From Photorhabdus thracensis (lineage in GTDB: Bacteria; Pseudomonadota; Gammaproteobacteria; Enterobacterales; Enterobacteriaceae): 64,000 nt of DNA. The notes under the pieces are model-generated. The model was not told where the DNA came from, searched no databases, and saw only the letters and a list, made by a program, of their open reading frames with translations. Position numbers and translations under genes: made by a program. Location of the stretch: positions 1,550,001-1,614,000 of the forward strand of contig NZ_CP011104.1 of assembly GCF_001010285.1 (NCBI RefSeq), in the 5' to 3' direction. Numbering within the stretch: the stretch's first letter is position 1; every line of letters starts with the position of its first letter. Below, piece after piece: positions 30,666 to 40,310 of this stretch.

Positions 30666-32024
30666 ATGGCAATATCCAACAGCGGCAAGATGTGCCCGGC
30701 AGTGACCTCAATTAACTGTACGATGGAAATAGGCATCTTTCCCGCCGATGAAGATCCCTGTTATCTGGCGAGAAAAGCCGAATATGCCTTGCGTCTGCCG
30801 GCAATGATTATCACCCGGCTGGGTGCTATTCGCTTTCTTAATCAAGTCATTATGAGTGGATTGATTAAGGTTGAGGAACTTAAACATGACTTTCTGTGGC
30901 CCTATAAAGCGGAAGTGGTGTTTGCTATCCGAGGAGAGCAAGATGTCCCCTTACCCATGCTGGCGACCAGTCAAGACTCTAAGCAACGTTATGGTGATAA
31001 TTTACCGCAATCCAGTAATCCGTTTGCCCGACCTTCTGCCGAAGACGCGGAGAAATTTGGGGTTGTTAGTATCCGTCGGCCCGATATTATTCTGGTTAAA
31101 GAGGAGGCTCTCCGCTGGCCGGGCAGAAATGCCACTTACTTTGATGGTTCTGTACACCCTGATAATCTGAAAATGTTGATTGAGGTAAAATTTCCGGGGG
31201 ATAAACTCGCCGAAGATCAAGAAATAGATTATATCCAGATTGCGACCGAAGACCGCTTTGGTGTAATGCGTGTCAGCGATAACCGCACCGAGGAACAAAA
31301 ACAGTATGATGAAGCGTGGCGAGAACACTATCAACCCGGTTCACAACACTATAAAAATCCGATACCACTGGCTCCCCTACCGCCCAGTTCGCCTCCTGAT
31401 GAGGAAGCTTTACCCATTCCTCCAGAAGAGGGCGTGCCGGGCACTATTCCGCAACCCCTGACAAAAAATCCACCGCTTCTCAGCACTTCCCGCTGGTCGT
31501 TTTTACCCAGCTATGAAGACTGGGTTGTCCTCGGGCAGGAGGTGGCCGGGCTGGCTGAAAATGGGTTGAATTATGTCCGCGACAGTACCCGTCAGCTCCT
31601 TGCCCAGTTTGGTATCGGGTTCAATCAAGCCGGTAAATGGGTATGTGAAGAGATTATTGACCCGATAAGCCATCAGGTCAGCTACGCGTTTTCTTGGGTC
31701 AGTGAACAAACGGGGAAAATCGTGACCTGGACGGAGAGTGAGATAAAAGTCCAGTGGCAAACCGTGCAACAGGGCTCAGATATCACCCTGGAAGAGCTGA
31801 AAAACATGAGCTGGATGCAAATATTAAAAGAGGTGGGTGAAGGCATGCTGGAAGTGGTTGTGATTGTTGCCGGCGTTGCCGTTGTTATCCTTGTCACCCT
31901 TGCCGTCGCTGCTGCGCTGATTGCACTGGTGGAAATTTTAGCCGCTGCCGCCGCGGTGAGCGCCGCCGCGTTAGCTGCCGTCCTGGCCATATTGGCGAGT
32001 GTGACATTCGCCACTGCCTCATAA
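30666..32024 (+). CDS. VRR-NUC-type nuclease, candidate T6SS effector, allele 2
   Basis: 452 aa, same architecture as the 23352 gene: nuclease core with RRPDIILV and LIEVKFPGD, Pro-rich linker shorter by two residues, and a hydrophobic Ala/Val-rich C terminus. Substitutions are spread through the protein (for example AEDAEKFGVVSI against ATDVKKFGVKRI), while the catalytic block ALRWPGRNATYFDGSV is unchanged. This argues for retained activity with changed recognition. It is followed 12 bases later by its own immunity allele. Confidence 0.8.
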   Translation: MAISNSGKMCPAVTSINCTMEIGIFPADEDPCYLARKAEYALRLPAMIITRLGAIRFLNQVIMSGLIKVEELKHDFLWPYKAEVVFAIRGEQDVPLPMLATSQDSKQRYGDNLPQSSNPFARPSAEDAEKFGVVSIRRPDIILVKEEALRWPGRNATYFDGSVHPDNLKMLIEVKFPGDKLAEDQEIDYIQIATEDRFGVMRVSDNRTEEQKQYDEAWREHYQPGSQHYKNPIPLAPLPPSSPPDEEALPIPPEEGVPGTIPQPLTKNPPLLSTSRWSFLPSYEDWVVLGQEVAGLAENGLNYVRDSTRQLLAQFGIGFNQAGKWVCEEIIDPISHQVSYAFSWVSEQTGKIVTWTESEIKVQWQTVQQGSDITLEELKNMSWMQILKEVGEGMLEVVVIVAGVAVVILVTLAVAAALIALVEILAAAAAVSAAALAAVLAILASVTFATAS

Positions 32025-32036
32025 TTCACGGAGAAA

Positions 32037-33185
32037 ATGATGGAAACTGTAGATTACTTTGCCCAACTGAGATCACAACTGACCTCTTTTCTTTTTATCA
32101 ATGGTGATGGACTGACCGTTTCCCGCCTGGGACTCTCGATTACCCTGTTTTTTAAACAGGGCTACACTCAGGAGAAAAAGCAACGCATTCTGGCCTGCTA
32201 TCGCCGCTTTCGCGAAGAGTTTGGCACTCAGCTGCGTTTTCATAGCCATTCACTGAAAGGGTTAAGCAAATATTCACCGGAAAATATTATTAAGATAGAG
32301 GAAGGCATTCTCGCCAGGAAAAAAAACCAGCTCTGTGGCTGGGTCGTTAGTAATGCTAAAAATGAAGATGAAGCACCTAATTATCTGATGCGTTACCTGG
32401 ATTCCGATGAGGATGATGGTGACGATAGTAGCTCCTACCTGAGTCTGGTGCTGCCCTGGGATTATCTGAAAGAACCAGACGGCATGGTTCGTTTTATGGC
32501 ATGGCTGGACTTTCTGTGTGAACAGCTCGAACCCGACAGTGGAGACTGTGGCTACTGTCTGGTCCTGCCCAAAGATTACTATGACTACTTTCCTTTAGAG
32601 TACCAACTGGCGCAACGTTACCCTTCCCTGCAAGTGAACTCCGCAGTGCATACAGCCAAATTACAGTATGGTCATTCCATCCGTGGCATTAACTGGATCA
32701 CCCTGCTGTCCAAACGCTTTGTCGGACGTCTGGGCGGCGAAGTCTGGATACGCAAAACACTGGCTCGTTACCCAGATGTGGTCATTAGTCCTTACTCCAA
32801 TGGCCTGATGATACGGGCGGGTCAATACCCAGATCTGACACCACTGTCGGGCAGTGTCCCGGAGAGTTATTTTGCCATTAATCAGCTGATACGCCCGATA
32901 CGAGTGATCCCTCGTGAAGGTCATTCACTGCATTTTTATGGTGCCGGTCATTTCGATGATATTTCCACACTGGCCTGGTATGCCCGCTATGACCGGGGCC
33001 CTCTGCATATAACCCCGGTGAGAAGCGGCGAACCGATGCTTGTCAGCGGATTCTGGCGAACCGACAGCCAGCCTGACAAACAGTATTTCTTTGTTCAGGG
33101 CGCGACTGCCTTTGATATTCAGGGCGCGGAACCGGGAACAACGGTATGGCATCTGATACGAGAAGCAGAAAATAGGAATGAGTAA
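32037..33185 (+). CDS. TsiV/DUF3396-family immunity protein, allele 2
   Basis: 382 aa, homologous over its full length to the 24729 gene. N-terminal differences are clustered (for example HSHSLKGLSKYSPENIIKIE against HAHELKGLKKYSPENIAKVE), whereas the last 55 residues are identical. The stop overlaps the ATG of orf3 (ATGAGTAA), suggesting translational coupling. It probably neutralises the neighbouring allele-2 nuclease; cross-protection is unknown. Confidence 0.8.
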   Translation: MMETVDYFAQLRSQLTSFLFINGDGLTVSRLGLSITLFFKQGYTQEKKQRILACYRRFREEFGTQLRFHSHSLKGLSKYSPENIIKIEEGILARKKNQLCGWVVSNAKNEDEAPNYLMRYLDSDEDDGDDSSSYLSLVLPWDYLKEPDGMVRFMAWLDFLCEQLEPDSGDCGYCLVLPKDYYDYFPLEYQLAQRYPSLQVNSAVHTAKLQYGHSIRGINWITLLSKRFVGRLGGEVWIRKTLARYPDVVISPYSNGLMIRAGQYPDLTPLSGSVPESYFAINQLIRPIRVIPREGHSLHFYGAGHFDDISTLAWYARYDRGPLHITPVRSGEPMLVSGFWRTDSQPDKQYFFVQGATAFDIQGAEPGTTVWHLIREAENRNE

Positions 33186-35016
33186 AGAATGAGAAACAGT
33201 CGATGAAAAAGAGACCCTGGAAGAAGAGGACGCGCAGGAGTTCCAGTTTTTCAGTGAAATCCTCTCCGGTCTGCTCGGCAACCTGCAATCTTCCCGGCCC
33301 GGCCAGCAGGTTTTGGCAAAACTTGCCGCCAAAGAGTCGGACAGCAACGGCGATGGCAACTTCTGGCGCACCATTACCGGCAGTGTTATCACCGTGCTGA
33401 ATAACGACAAAGTCAAATCACCGATGCTTAAGAGCCAGTTTATTCGCGGCGTCGATAATATTCTGCTGGGCATGGGGACATTTTTGGCCACCGTCTGTGC
33501 TGATCCCGGTCAGGCGATTCATCAGGGGGCAAATTACGTCCGGCAACTTCCCCAGCAAGCCATTGACCGGATAACCCAACAATTTGTTCCCGCCCTGCTC
33601 TCCACACTGGGCGTGGTAATTGAACCGGATGGCCGGGTGGCGCTCAGTGAACAGAGTTATCAGGAAGTGCTTAAACGGCTGGAATCAAAAGCCCATCGTC
33701 ACCTTCCTGACCCGGCAGTGCGGACACAGGCTATTGGGGAGCGGATCATTAACTGGAGCAAACGTCTGGGATCACTCGGCGACAAACCGGTGATAACCTT
33801 GCCGGAAGTTAAGACCCTTGCAGACTCGCCGGTTCAGCTTTTTACCTTAGACGGGGCCGGTAAACCGTCCATTGGCTTACTGTTTGACTCCTCACTGACC
33901 GGCGTCAGCCTGTTTCTGAATGCCTTTACCCTGGCGGATGTGGCGATGCAGACAGAATATGCCCGCAACAACCCGTTACAACCCGGACCTTCCTATATGA
34001 GTCTGCTGCGCTTTAGTACCGCGGTGATTGGTATGAGTGCCGATTTGACTTCCCTCGGTTCGACGCTGGCAAGTAAAGTGAATTCCCCAATAGTCAAGGT
34101 GCTGATGAGCAACATAAAAGTACCTGCCGTCAATGTGGCTGTAGTCAATCAGTTCTCCCGGGTTGCCGGCACTGTCGCAGGCTATTTAGGGGCGCTGGTC
34201 TCCTTCTATGATGCCAGTAATGCTTTCAGAGTGGGTAATAACGTAGAAGGTTATAGCCTGGTAGCAATAGGGACAGGTTCTACCATCTTAACAACAGCAG
34301 TCCTAATCGGAGCGGCGGCAGGCACCTTCCTGACCGGCGGCGTACTCACTGCAATAGTCGTCGGGGCCAGTTTGCTTATCGGTGGCAGCATTGTTCAAGC
34401 CAACAGTGCCTGGTCAGATTTGGAGAAAGTACTGAATAACTGTTTTTGGGGGGCGGCAAATAAATATGCTTTTTGGGGGGATGAAAGAAGACCTGAAATT
34501 TCATTGCAATTAGAAATAGCCAGAGAAATGAACAATGACACCCAAAATCATTTCGTTATCGAAAACCAAGAGTTTTTAAATCTGTTTATTCAGCCACAAC
34601 TTAAAATACACAGAGAATATAGAAAAACTACCTATCAATTTACCTTACCTGCCTTCCAGATGGGTATTTCAGAAATATATAGACTTTTCGTTAAAGAAAA
34701 TGAAATATACTATCTCGGAGCACAAATTATCCCTGTCACCATTAACCGTCGCCAGTATACGCGAGATACTGTTCGTGATGCCATATTTGAGGTAGCACAA
34801 GAACAGGCTAAACTGACTCTGAATGGCAATACAGCTACACTGGAAATAGTCACGACAGAAGGGAGAGAAATAAACCCTTATCGCAGCAAGCTATATTGGT
34901 ATTATCAACAATCAGACAATGTTATTGCTCCTTTGCGCTATTTATGGGGAGAAAAACCGACAGCAGAAAATACCATTTTGTTTTTCCAAATAATCACCTC
35001 CTTTTTCAGAACTTAA
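33178..35016 (+). CDS. orf3, unrecognised protein with membrane segments, start interrupted by TGA
   Basis: From the TsiV-coupled ATG at 33178 the frame reads MSKE, then TGA (33190-33192), then continues open to 35016 (about 607 further codons). Later possible starts include TTG 33313. The protein has an acidic N terminus, a Gly/Ala-rich hydrophobic block (about residues 320-385 from the TTG; TILTTAVLIGAAAGTFLTGG) that could insert in membranes, and a soluble C-terminal domain. It follows the effector-immunity pair, so a second effector, for instance pore-forming, or an accessory protein is possible. I recognise no family with confidence. Confidence 0.6.
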
Positions 35017-35300
35017 ATCCTGCTCAATTAACTGTTTTATCCATTTTTTATTGCATTATTTTTAGGGTTTTCTTCATAAAATAACAACGAGAAAGCCCTT
35101 AAATACCCATCTATTCGGATAATATTCTTTTACGTACTGATTTCTTTTCAACTCGCTATTAATGGTTGATGGTTTTCGATTAGATTAACTCTCATTCTGA
35201 AAAGTTGAATTTATTTAGATCCGCCCTTTTATATAAAATCTTTACTACCTCTGCATTCGTACTTTTAAATTATTATGGCAGGTTAGGTAAATATATGATG
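34978..35300. repeat. A+T-rich degenerate repeat, unit A
   Basis: About 320 bases following the point where unit 2 leaves unit 1. It matches 35624-35946 at roughly three quarters of positions by eye (shared blocks ATAATCACCTCCTTTTTCA, CTATTAATGGTT). It spans the last 12 codons of orf3 and its downstream region. From 35017 to 36205 I see no convincing gene; short frames there are A+T-rich and lack ribosome sites. Confidence 0.75.
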
Positions 35301-35623
35301 CACAAGCTTTAAACGTTATTAAAAGTCATTATTTTAACTTATGATTTTAATCAGGGTAAAGTTTTCACTGTTATTTTTACCATTTTTAACGCCTGCTTTT
35401 TATGAAATTTAACCATCATCGAATATCGTGCTTTATCTTTAACGAAAGCTAATCATACCTGTTTTTTATTTCTACTGACTCTGTTTTTCCCTTTTTTCAT
35501 CACCGTCATATTGTTTACGATAAGGTTTATTGGCAATCCTAAGCGGTTTTCATCTGTCCCTGACTTTATTTTGTCTTCATAAATCAGTAAATAAATGGCC
35601 TGATGAGATAAAAACATCCCTGT

Positions 35624-35946
35624 TTGTTTTCTCGGATAATCACCTCCTTTTTCAAGGCTTAAATCCTGTTAAATTAACCGTTTCATCCATTTTTCTATTA
35701 CATTATTTTTATAGTTTTATCCATACAATAATGACGAAAAATCACCTAAATGCCAGCCTAGTAAAATACTATCCTTCTGCATACTGATTTATTTTCAACT
35801 TTCTATTAATGGTTAATGATTTTTGATTAAATGAAATTAATTCTCTTTCTGAAAAGTCGCATTTATTTAAACCCACCATTTATACAAAATCCTTAATATC
35901 TCTGTATTCACTCTCTTAAATAATCATAGCAGATTATGTAAATGCA
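35624..35946. repeat. A+T-rich degenerate repeat, unit B
   Basis: Second copy of the preceding repeat, displaced by 646 bases at its start. The bases just before it (TGGCCTGATGAG, then a run encoding KTSLFVFSD) loosely resemble the orf3 end in unit 2. It may therefore be the remains of a third cassette's 3' end. Confidence 0.7.
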
Positions 35947-36205
35947 AAATAAACCGAGTATATAATCGCTGATAAATAAATTAAAAATAGCAGGGAATAA
36001 CCTGCTTCTAGTCATTTTATACCCCTTAAAAATCCGGCATTAATCGGAAACCTATTTTTTAACTCTTGGCTGATAGATAACTGAATTAATCACCGATAAA
36101 AAGAAGCTTGCAATCTCCCCAAAAGGGAAATGCAAGCAAAAAGAGAAATCAAGAAATGTTAAAAGATGAGCAGTGAGTACAGCAATTTTCACTCCGAGGA
36201 TTTTC

Positions 36206-36652
36206 TTATTTTTTAATTAAAAACTCATCTAATAAATGGCCTTCATTAAGCAGTTTTTGTAAACCTAATGGTCTTTTTCCATTTCCTGACCAGTATTTAA
36301 TCTCCCCATTTTCATTAAACTGATACTTCGGTTTTCTCGTTTTTCCTTTTCCTGTATTTGATTTTTTAGGTTTAAAACCAAAGAGGGTAATAGGTATGTT
36401 AATGGTATTAATATCAAAGCCCATTTCTTCAATAATTTTTAATATTTCTAAACGTTTTTGTTCTTTTTCTTCTATTTCTAATCTGGCTAATCTAGAGGAT
36501 TCCCGGCTTTCGTCAACGATTACCTCTAGTTTTTGGTAAACGTCTTCCAGCCAATCAAAATCTTTTGTTTGAGCAAATTTTCTTAACGTGGTTAATCCTG
36601 TTAAATATTTTGATACAATCTCATATTCTTGTTCTTTGGTTAATTCTGTCAT
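36206..36652 (-). CDS. H-NS-family nucleoid protein (paralogue)
   Basis: 148-aa protein with an N-terminal charged coiled-coil dimerisation region (about 1-80). A basic linker (KKSNTGKGKTRKPKYQF) leads to the H-NS DNA-binding motif YWSGNGKRPLGLQK, ending LLDEFLIKK. The core WSGNGKRP corresponds to the AT-hook-like loop TWTGQGRTP of H-NS. It is slightly longer than H-NS (about 137 aa) and diverged. It lies beside the very A+T-rich tail of the T6SS region, which suggests an island-borne silencer. About 450 bases on its upstream side hold only a transposase scrap. Confidence 0.85.
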   Translation of the reverse strand: MTELTKEQEYEIVSKYLTGLTTLRKFAQTKDFDWLEDVYQKLEVIVDESRESSRLARLEIEEKEQKRLEILKIIEEMGFDINTINIPITLFGFKPKKSNTGKGKTRKPKYQFNENGEIKYWSGNGKRPLGLQKLLNEGHLLDEFLIKK

Positions 36653-36821
36653 TTTGTCACCTTGTTAATATATTTAAAATCCGTTTTTCCTGATGTTTTC
36701 TCTTTCAATGTCAGTATATCACCGAATTTTTTACCTACTTAAAAAAATCCTTAATCATTTCTGTTTTACCTTTAATAATTAAAGTTTTTACCTGTTTATT
36801 CGTAATACACTAGCCCTTTTT

Positions 36822-37025
36822 TCAGATTTTAAAACCACACTGATTTTGTCTCAAAGCAATAGCCTCACGGATAAATCCGAAATCAATGGCGGTATTGATT
36901 TTACGAACCAGATGATTATGAAAAATAAGATTTTCAAGCGAATCCTTTTCAAAAAGAAAAGTTTTTAGAGGGGTATTCTTAACATGGCGGCAAGCTCCGT
37001 TTAGTGAACGGAACTTAATTAACAC
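36822..37025 (-). pseudogene. Transposase N-terminal fragment (IS1182-like)
   Basis: 67 codons with FEKDSLENLIFHNHLVRKIN and then TAIDFGFIREAI, resembling the N terminus of IS1182/IS5-group transposases (pattern: LVP.DHLLRKID.AIDFSFI). No catalytic domain follows. Assignment is by pattern only. Confidence 0.45.
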
Positions 37026-37026
37026 A

Positions 37027-37082
37027 AAGTGCCGGATAAATAACCAGCACTTCGTCAGTCATCTGAGCGCCAATAGCGCTCA
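37027..37082 (-). terminator. Paired hairpins downstream of yigL
   Basis: Two inverted repeats follow the yigL stop: TGAGCGC/GCGCTCA (37064-37082) and AAGTGC...GCACTT (37027-37053). The latter, on the minus strand, is followed by a short T-rich stretch. They probably end yigL transcription. Confidence 0.5.
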
Positions 37083-37097
37083 ATTATAACTGAGCAA

Positions 37098-37898
37098 TCA
37101 AACCTGATACATTTTGCATAAATAGCGGGAAACAGCATCATCTGCATTTGAACCAATCACATCCATATCCGGCAAAATATCTCTCAGGCGTTGGTGAGCA
37201 TCCCGCATAATGCAGCCCTTACCAGCCATCGTCAGCATTTCCATATCGTTCATTCCATCACCAAAAGCTATGCAATCACTGAGTTTATAGCCCATAGATT
37301 TAGCTACCTGTTCAAGGGCATGACCTTTGGAAACGCCACCAGCCATGACCTCCAGACAATTACGTAACGAGAAACTGACATTCACCCTGTCGCCCCAACG
37401 TGCGTTGATTGCCTCCTCCAATATGAGCAATAGATCATGATCTTCACAGGTAAAATAAACTTTACACACACCATCAGTCTTAAAATTATCACGCTCAAAA
37501 AGCCGATAATGAAATATTGACTCCTGGAAAAATTCGTCCTGCTCAGGGCTTTCACGATTCATATACCAATCATCATGACGGTAATAATTGGTCAGAATAT
37601 CAGGGTTATCAAACTCCATCAGACACAAGTCATGCACAATATCAGGATCAACATTGTGGCTGAAAACCAGTTCACCCGCGGTATTATGTACCCTGGCTCC
37701 ATTGGAGGTGATCATATAGGCATCAATACCAAGCCCATCGCGGATTTGGGAAACATCCACGTGATGACGGCCGGTAGCAAAAATAAAATGGATGCCTTTG
37801 TTTGTAAGTAGATTAAGAGTTTCCTTGGTGTAAGACGTTAATTTGTGATCAGGAGACAGCAAAGTACCGTCTAAATCTGAAGCAACAATGTGATACAT
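37098..37898 (-). CDS. yigL: YigL, HAD-family sugar/pyridoxal phosphatase
   Basis: Cof-type HAD phosphatase (266 aa from ATG 37898, MYHIVASDLDGTLLS). Motif I is DLDGTLL, motif II lies near ITSNGA, and motif IV is GDGMNDMEML. In E. coli it acts on sugar phosphates and pyridoxal phosphate. In E. coli the next genes toward recQ are pldB, rhtB and rhtC. Here that interval holds only a transposase fragment. A start 9 codons earlier is open but lacks family support. Confidence 0.93.
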   Translation of the reverse strand: MYHIVASDLDGTLLSPDHKLTSYTKETLNLLTNKGIHFIFATGRHHVDVSQIRDGLGIDAYMITSNGARVHNTAGELVFSHNVDPDIVHDLCLMEFDNPDILTNYYRHDDWYMNRESPEQDEFFQESIFHYRLFERDNFKTDGVCKVYFTCEDHDLLLILEEAINARWGDRVNVSFSLRNCLEVMAGGVSKGHALEQVAKSMGYKLSDCIAFGDGMNDMEMLTMAGKGCIMRDAHQRLRDILPDMDVIGSNADDAVSRYLCKMYQV

Positions 37899-37940
37899 AG
37901 TTATCGTTCCTAATAATTGAATCAATTCTGGTCAAAAAAG

Positions 37941-38105
37941 TCACAAGCAGGTCTGGGTGGAGTAGTTTTCGTTTACAATATCAAACACCACTGACCGCGC
38001 AATCGCTTCATATTTCAGTTGTGTTTTGAGCATCGCCCAGCCCGCGTCTAACACGCTCTTTGCCAGTCTAGTTTTGGCTAACTGGCTGCTGCTCACGTTG
38101 CCTAC
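37941..38105 (-). pseudogene. TnpB (IS605 OrfB) fragment of a second type
   Basis: Minus-strand phase reads VGNVSSSQLAKTRLAKSVLD, AGWAMLKTQLKYEAIA and NENYSTQTC, then a stop. This is the segment of TnpB just before the first zinc-finger Cys pair. It differs from the tnpB at 12.7 kb, so two distinct IS605-group elements have left remains. It lies where pldB-rhtBC would be expected. Confidence 0.75.
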
Positions 38106-38187
38106 AAGTTAGCAAAAGCAGAAAACTGTATCTCACGATTAAGCCAGCTCTCTTTCAACATTTCGGGCTTCATAAATCATCTCCAAG

Positions 38188-40014
38188 CTATTCACACTCC
38201 TCCAGATGTTTACAGATCAAAGCCATAAAAACGCTACCAAAACGTTCTAGTTTTCGTTGTCCTACCCCGTTGATTAATAACATTTCTTCAGCCGTAACCG
38301 GGCATTGCTCTGACATTTCAATCAGCGTAACATCGTTAAATACAACAAAAGGCGGGATATTATCTTCGTCAGCAATAGATTTCCGTAATTTACGCAGCTT
38401 GGCAAACAATTTGCGATCATAATCGCCACTATATGATTTACTTTGCTGGCTACGCCCTTTCAGGTTCTGTATCCGTGGAACAGCCAGTTTCAGCGGAACT
38501 TCACCACGTAATACTGGCCGCGCAGCTTCTGTTAATTGTAATGCTGAATAATTGGCAATGTTTTGACTGATAAAGCCTAAGTGAATAAGCTGCCTCAACA
38601 CGCTAACCCAGTGCTCCTGGCTTTGATCTTTACCAATGCCGTAAACCGGTAAACGATCATGCCTTATATCGCGGATACGCTGATTATTCGCGCCTCTGAG
38701 CACTTCAACAATATAACCGATACCAAAACGCTGACCAACCCGGTAAACACAGGAGAGCGCTTTTTGTGCATCCACCAAGCCATCATAATTTTTCGGTGGA
38801 TCAAGGCAGATGTCACAGTTGCCGCAGGCGGTTTGTTGGCTTTCACCAAAATAGTTCAATAACACTAGGCGGCGGCAAGTTTGCGCTTCGGCAAAGGCTC
38901 CCATCGCATTAAGCTTATGTCGTTCAATATCTTGCTGTGTGTCAGCGGTTTTCTCTTCCAGACAGCGGCGAAGCCATACCATATCAGCCGGATCATAGAA
39001 CAGCACCGCTTCCGCAGGTAAACCATCACGTCCGGCACGCCCTGTTTCCTGATAATAGGATTCGATATTACGTGGAATATTAAAGTGAACCACGAACCGA
39101 ACATTGGGTTTATTAATACCCATGCCAAATGCCACGGTCGCTACCACAACCTGTAAATCATCACGTTGAAATGCATCCTGTACCCGGGCGCGTTGGCTAT
39201 TATCTAACCCGGCATGGTATGGTGCAACACTCAAGCCACGTTTTTGTAAACGTTCAGATATCTCTTCAACTTTATTGCGGCTATTGCAGTAAATGATGCC
39301 GCTTTTACCTTTCTGACCACGGATAAATAACCATAATTGATCTAATGGCTTGTATTTTTCTATCAAGGTATAACGGATATTGGGGCGATCAAAACTGCTG
39401 ATATGAATAAGCGGATTATCGAGATTCAGTAACCGGGCAATATCATTGCGGGTAGTTTCATCAGCGGTCGCCGTCAACGCAATGACAGGTAATGTTGGAA
39501 AGCGTTGCCTGAGCTGTCCCAGCGCCCGGTATTCAGGCCGGAAATCATGGCCCCATTGTGAAATACAATGGGCTTCATCCACAGCCAACATAGCAGGTCG
39601 CCATTCCAAAAGCTGTTCAAGGAAGTTATCCATCATTAAGCGTTCAGGAGCGATATACAGCAATTTGATCATGCCCTGACGGCAACGCCGGATCACATCC
39701 ATCTGCTCTTCACGGGCCTGAGTTGAATTCAGACAATCAGCCGCGACACCATTCGCCCTTAGTTGATCCACCTGATCTTTCATTAAAGAGATCAAGGGAG
39801 AAACAACCAAGGTTAATCCTTCCTGCACCAGTGCCGGAATTTGGTAACACAATGATTTGCCACCACCCGTCGGCATAATGACCAGACAATCACGCCCCTC
39901 AAGAATGGTATTGATGACTTGTTGCTGACCAGGACGGAATTGCTGATAACCAAAGGTTTCCCGCAATACTTGCTCTGCCAGTGATATCGTATTGATGACT
40001 TCTGCGGTAGACAC
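38188..40014 (-). CDS. recQ: RecQ, ATP-dependent DNA helicase
   Basis: 3'-5' helicase of the RecF pathway (608 aa). Motif I is [12 protein letters not shown], motif [17 protein letters not shown], motif [11 protein letters not shown]. The RQC zinc cluster has Cys residues in [12 protein letters not shown]...CGNCDIC, and the C terminus is an HRDC domain (about 530-605). Divergent from yigI with 296 bases between. In E. coli rhtC and pldA flank it; neither is present. Confidence 0.97.
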   Translation of the reverse strand: MSTAEVINTISLAEQVLRETFGYQQFRPGQQQVINTILEGRDCLVIMPTGGGKSLCYQIPALVQEGLTLVVSPLISLMKDQVDQLRANGVAADCLNSTQAREEQMDVIRRCRQGMIKLLYIAPERLMMDNFLEQLLEWRPAMLAVDEAHCISQWGHDFRPEYRALGQLRQRFPTLPVIALTATADETTRNDIARLLNLDNPLIHISSFDRPNIRYTLIEKYKPLDQLWLFIRGQKGKSGIIYCNSRNKVEEISERLQKRGLSVAPYHAGLDNSQRARVQDAFQRDDLQVVVATVAFGMGINKPNVRFVVHFNIPRNIESYYQETGRAGRDGLPAEAVLFYDPADMVWLRRCLEEKTADTQQDIERHKLNAMGAFAEAQTCRRLVLLNYFGESQQTACGNCDICLDPPKNYDGLVDAQKALSCVYRVGQRFGIGYIVEVLRGANNQRIRDIRHDRLPVYGIGKDQSQEHWVSVLRQLIHLGFISQNIANYSALQLTEAARPVLRGEVPLKLAVPRIQNLKGRSQQSKSYSGDYDRKLFAKLRKLRKSIADEDNIPPFVVFNDVTLIEMSEQCPVTAEEMLLINGVGQRKLERFGSVFMALICKHLEECE

Positions 40015-40310
40015 GCTTTTCCTCGACCATTAAAAAATCGCAGACGCCTTAAGCATCTGGCATTATGTTATCTTACTCTCGCAATAATTACTGCAACAAC
40101 AAGCCCGCTACATGATAAACACGGTTGTTATTTATAAAGCGTCAAAAAGGCAACACAGATTATTTTACACTCGAACTTTAATTTTGCTCAGATTGTTTCT
40201 CGAGACGCCTCGCAAACTGGTAAGGTTGGCAATAAAAGCATAACATTAACAATTCATTAACTATATAAAGTGGTATTAATAACACGTACTTTTATTTGGG
40301 GATAAATTAA

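Larger units (their letters stand above)
26646..34977. repeat. Tandem duplication unit 2 of the T6SS cassette
   Basis: Starts with a 71-base copy of the mscM 3' end and repeats the order PAAR, TssF-like, vgrG, VRR-NUC effector, TsiV immunity and orf3. Homology with unit 1 ends at the shared AATACCATT inside orf3 (34969-34977). Unit 2 keeps about 1.23 kb of orf3 that unit 1 lacks. Confidence 0.93.

Noticed and set aside
33190-33192. TGA of orf3 as a selenocysteine codon
   Set aside because: No SECIS-like hairpin is evident just after it and the residue context is not that of a selenoprotein active site.
34978-35946. CRISPR-like array
   Set aside because: Only two long, imperfect repeats are present, without short regular repeat-spacer structure.
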